This document shows, in pieces, positions 62,201 to 64,000 of a stretch of DNA of 64,000 nt. The notes under the pieces are model-generated. The model ran no database searches, was not told the DNA's origin, and worked only from the letters and a program-made list of their open reading frames with translations. This DNA comes from Tipula vernalis (taxonomy: Eukaryota > Arthropoda > Insecta > Diptera > Tipulidae): NCBI GenBank assembly GCA_958295665.1, contig OY282558.1:351888534-351952533 (forward strand). The letters run 5' to 3'. How positions within the stretch are numbered: the stretch's first letter is position 1; each line of letters begins with the position of its first letter. A program made the position numbers and the translations under genes.

Positions 62201-64000
62201 ATAGTTCTTCACAATTGATTAAGATTGACCACGTAGACTGGCATATGGTCAAGTTATCCAAAAATATAAGCCAGACCTTGTAGACCTCTCTGTGATTGGA
62301 GATACAAAAATTTATAAAACTAATAAAATTATTAAAAATTCGAAATTCTGTGAAGTATAGTATAGTTCATCACAATTGAATAAGATTGACCACGTAGACT
62401 GGCATATGGTCAAGTTATTCAAAAATATAGGCCAGACCTTGTGGACATCTCTGTGATCGGAGATACAATAATTTATAAAACTAATAAAATTATTAAAAAT
62501 TCTAAATTCTGTGAAGTATAGTATAGTTCATCACAATTGAATAAGATTGACCAAGTAGACTGGCATATGGTCAAGTTATCCAAAAATATAGGCCAGACCT
62601 TGTGGACATTTCAGTGATCAGAGATACAACAATTTATAAAACTAATAAAATTATTAAAAATTCTAAATTCTGTGAAGTATAGTATAGTTCGTCACAATTG
62701 AATAAGATTGACCATGTAGACTGGCATATGGTCAAGTTATCCAAAAATATAGGCCAGACCTTGTGGACATCTCTGTGATCAGAGATACAAAAATTTATAT
62801 AACTAATAAAATTATTAAAAATTCTAAATTCTGTGAAGTATAGTATAGTTCTTCACAATTGAATAGCATTGACCAATTAGACTAGCATATGGCCAAGTTA
62901 TCCAAAAATATAGGCCAGACCTTGTGGACATCTTTGTGATCAGAGATACAACAATTTATATAACTAATAAAATTATTCAAAATTAAATTCTAAATTCTGT
63001 GAAGTATAGTATAGTTCATTACAATTGAATAAGATTGACCACGTAGACTGGCATATGGTAAAGTTATTCAAAAATATAGGCCAGACCTTGTGGACATCTC
63101 TGTGATTGGAGATACAAAAATTTATAAAACTAATCAAATTATTAAAAATTCTAAATTCTGTGAAGTATAGTATAGTTCATTACAATTAAAGAAGATTGAC
63201 CACGTAGACTGGCATATGGTCAAGTTATTCAAAAATATAGGCCAGACCTTGTGGACATCTCTGTGATCAGAGATACAAAAATTTATAAAACTAATCAAAT
63301 TATTAAAAATTCGAAATTCTGTGAAGTATAGTATAGTTCATCACAATTGGATAAGATTGACCAAGTAGACTGGCATATGGTCAAGTTATCCAAAAATATA
63401 GGCCAGACTTTGTGGACATCTCTGTGATCAGAGATACAAAAATTTATAAAACTAATCAAATTATTAAAAATTCGAAATTCTGTGAAGTATAGTATAGTTC
63501 GTCACAATTGGATAAGATTGACCATGTAGACTGGCATATGGTCAAGTTATCCAAAAATATAGGCCAGATCTTGTGGACATTTCTGTGATCAGAGATACAA
63601 TAATTTATAAAACTAATAAAATTATTAAAAATTCTAAATTCTGTGAAGTATAGTATAGCTCATCGCAATTAAATAAAATTGACCACGTAGACTGGCATAT
63701 GGTCAAGTTATTTAAAAATATAGGCCAGACCTTGTGGACATCTCTGTGATCAGAGATAAAAAAATTTATTTAACTAATAAAATTATTAAAAATTCTAAAT
63801 TCTGTGAAGTATAGTATAGTTCTTCACAATTGATTAAGATTGACCACGTAGACTGGCATATGGCCAAGTTATCCAAAAATATAAGCCAGAACTTGTGGAC
63901 CTCTCTGTGATTGGAGATACAAAAATTTATAAAACTAATAAAATTATTAAAAATTCGAAATTCTGTGAAGTATAGTATAGTTCATTACAATTGAATAAGA
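59237..64000 (-). repeat. 161-bp satellite array, block 2 (about 29.5 units, opposite orientation), runs off the window
   Basis: The same unit is reverse-complemented, for example 'tggacatctc' at 59511, 59672 and 59833 (spacing 161). Units are mostly very similar and differ at diagnostic positions. The array reaches the last base, so its full length is unknown. The near-nucleosomal unit length and homogeneity are those of centromeric or pericentromeric satellites; that role is inference. Confidence 0.97.
60748..60800 (-). repeat. Irregular satellite unit with a small internal duplication
   Basis: 'attgaccacgtagac' is repeated in immediate succession, once truncated, adding about 37 bp to this unit. 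Confidence 0.85.

Noticed and set aside
58093..64000. Regularly spaced repeats suggesting a CRISPR array
   Set aside because: The whole 161-bp unit is repeated with no unique spacers, and the context is eukaryotic satellite DNA.

Overview
The window looks like insect, most likely dipteran, repeat-rich chromatin. It is strongly AT-rich and has spliced or broken transposase genes of insect type, a gypsy-type polyprotein fragment, a jockey/CR1-like LINE and a long 161-bp satellite array. I found no host protein-coding gene, tRNA or rRNA that I can defend. The organism assignment is inference; nothing here names a species. Almost every recognisable protein-coding stretch belongs to a mobile element, and nearly all carry stops, frameshifts or deletions.

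Layout. 0.44-1.4 kb: degenerate ~160-bp tandem repeat. 1.8 kb: small TA-flanked MITE. 2.1-5.6 kb: 5'-truncated LINE (endonuclease + reverse transcriptase) split by a 250-bp inverted-repeat element with a CAG target duplication. 5.6-11.0 kb: mostly unassigned AT-rich DNA with a second tandem repeat at 10.4-10.77 kb. 11.009-13.813 kb: a structurally complete Chapaev-like DNA transposon (CAC termini, ~200-bp inverted repeats, TGAG duplication) with a broken transposase. 15.2-21.6 kb: remains of one Sola-like transposase gene, apparently split by later insertions including a second Sola-like element (17.458-20.17 kb) with an AATT duplication and a visible empty-site paralogue. 21.62-24.487 kb: a 2.87-kb element with long inverted repeats and a perfect 8-bp duplication, carrying a fragment that looks like the end of a ubiquitin-protease-type domain. 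24.5-26.2 kb: gypsy-like RNase H/integrase relic between partial direct repeats.

26.2-33 kb: unassigned DNA, a dispersed repeat that is inverted relative to a copy at 16.9 kb, a gag relic and a Helitron helicase fragment. 33.87-36.6 kb: a PIF/Harbinger gene pair (catalytically dead transposase on +, spliced Myb/SANT-like partner on -) inside inverted arrays of a 14-15-bp repeat. 39.2-42.5 kb: three mariner/IS630-type relics and a large snap-back inverted repeat. 46.936-48.102 kb: an element with a 9-bp duplication built mostly from internal minisatellites. 53.43-53.72 kb: a 289-bp pure AT run. 56.15-57.71 kb: hAT-type transposase relic. 58.09 kb to the window end: more than 36 copies of a 161-bp satellite, with an orientation switch near 59.236 kb and higher-order duplications.

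The parts do not form a pathway. They record successive insertions beside a satellite block, as expected of pericentromeric or otherwise heterochromatic sequence. I saw no convincing new biological system. The most unusual objects are the 8-bp-duplication element with the protease-like fragment, the Harbinger pair inside foldback-like ends, and the satellite inversion junction.
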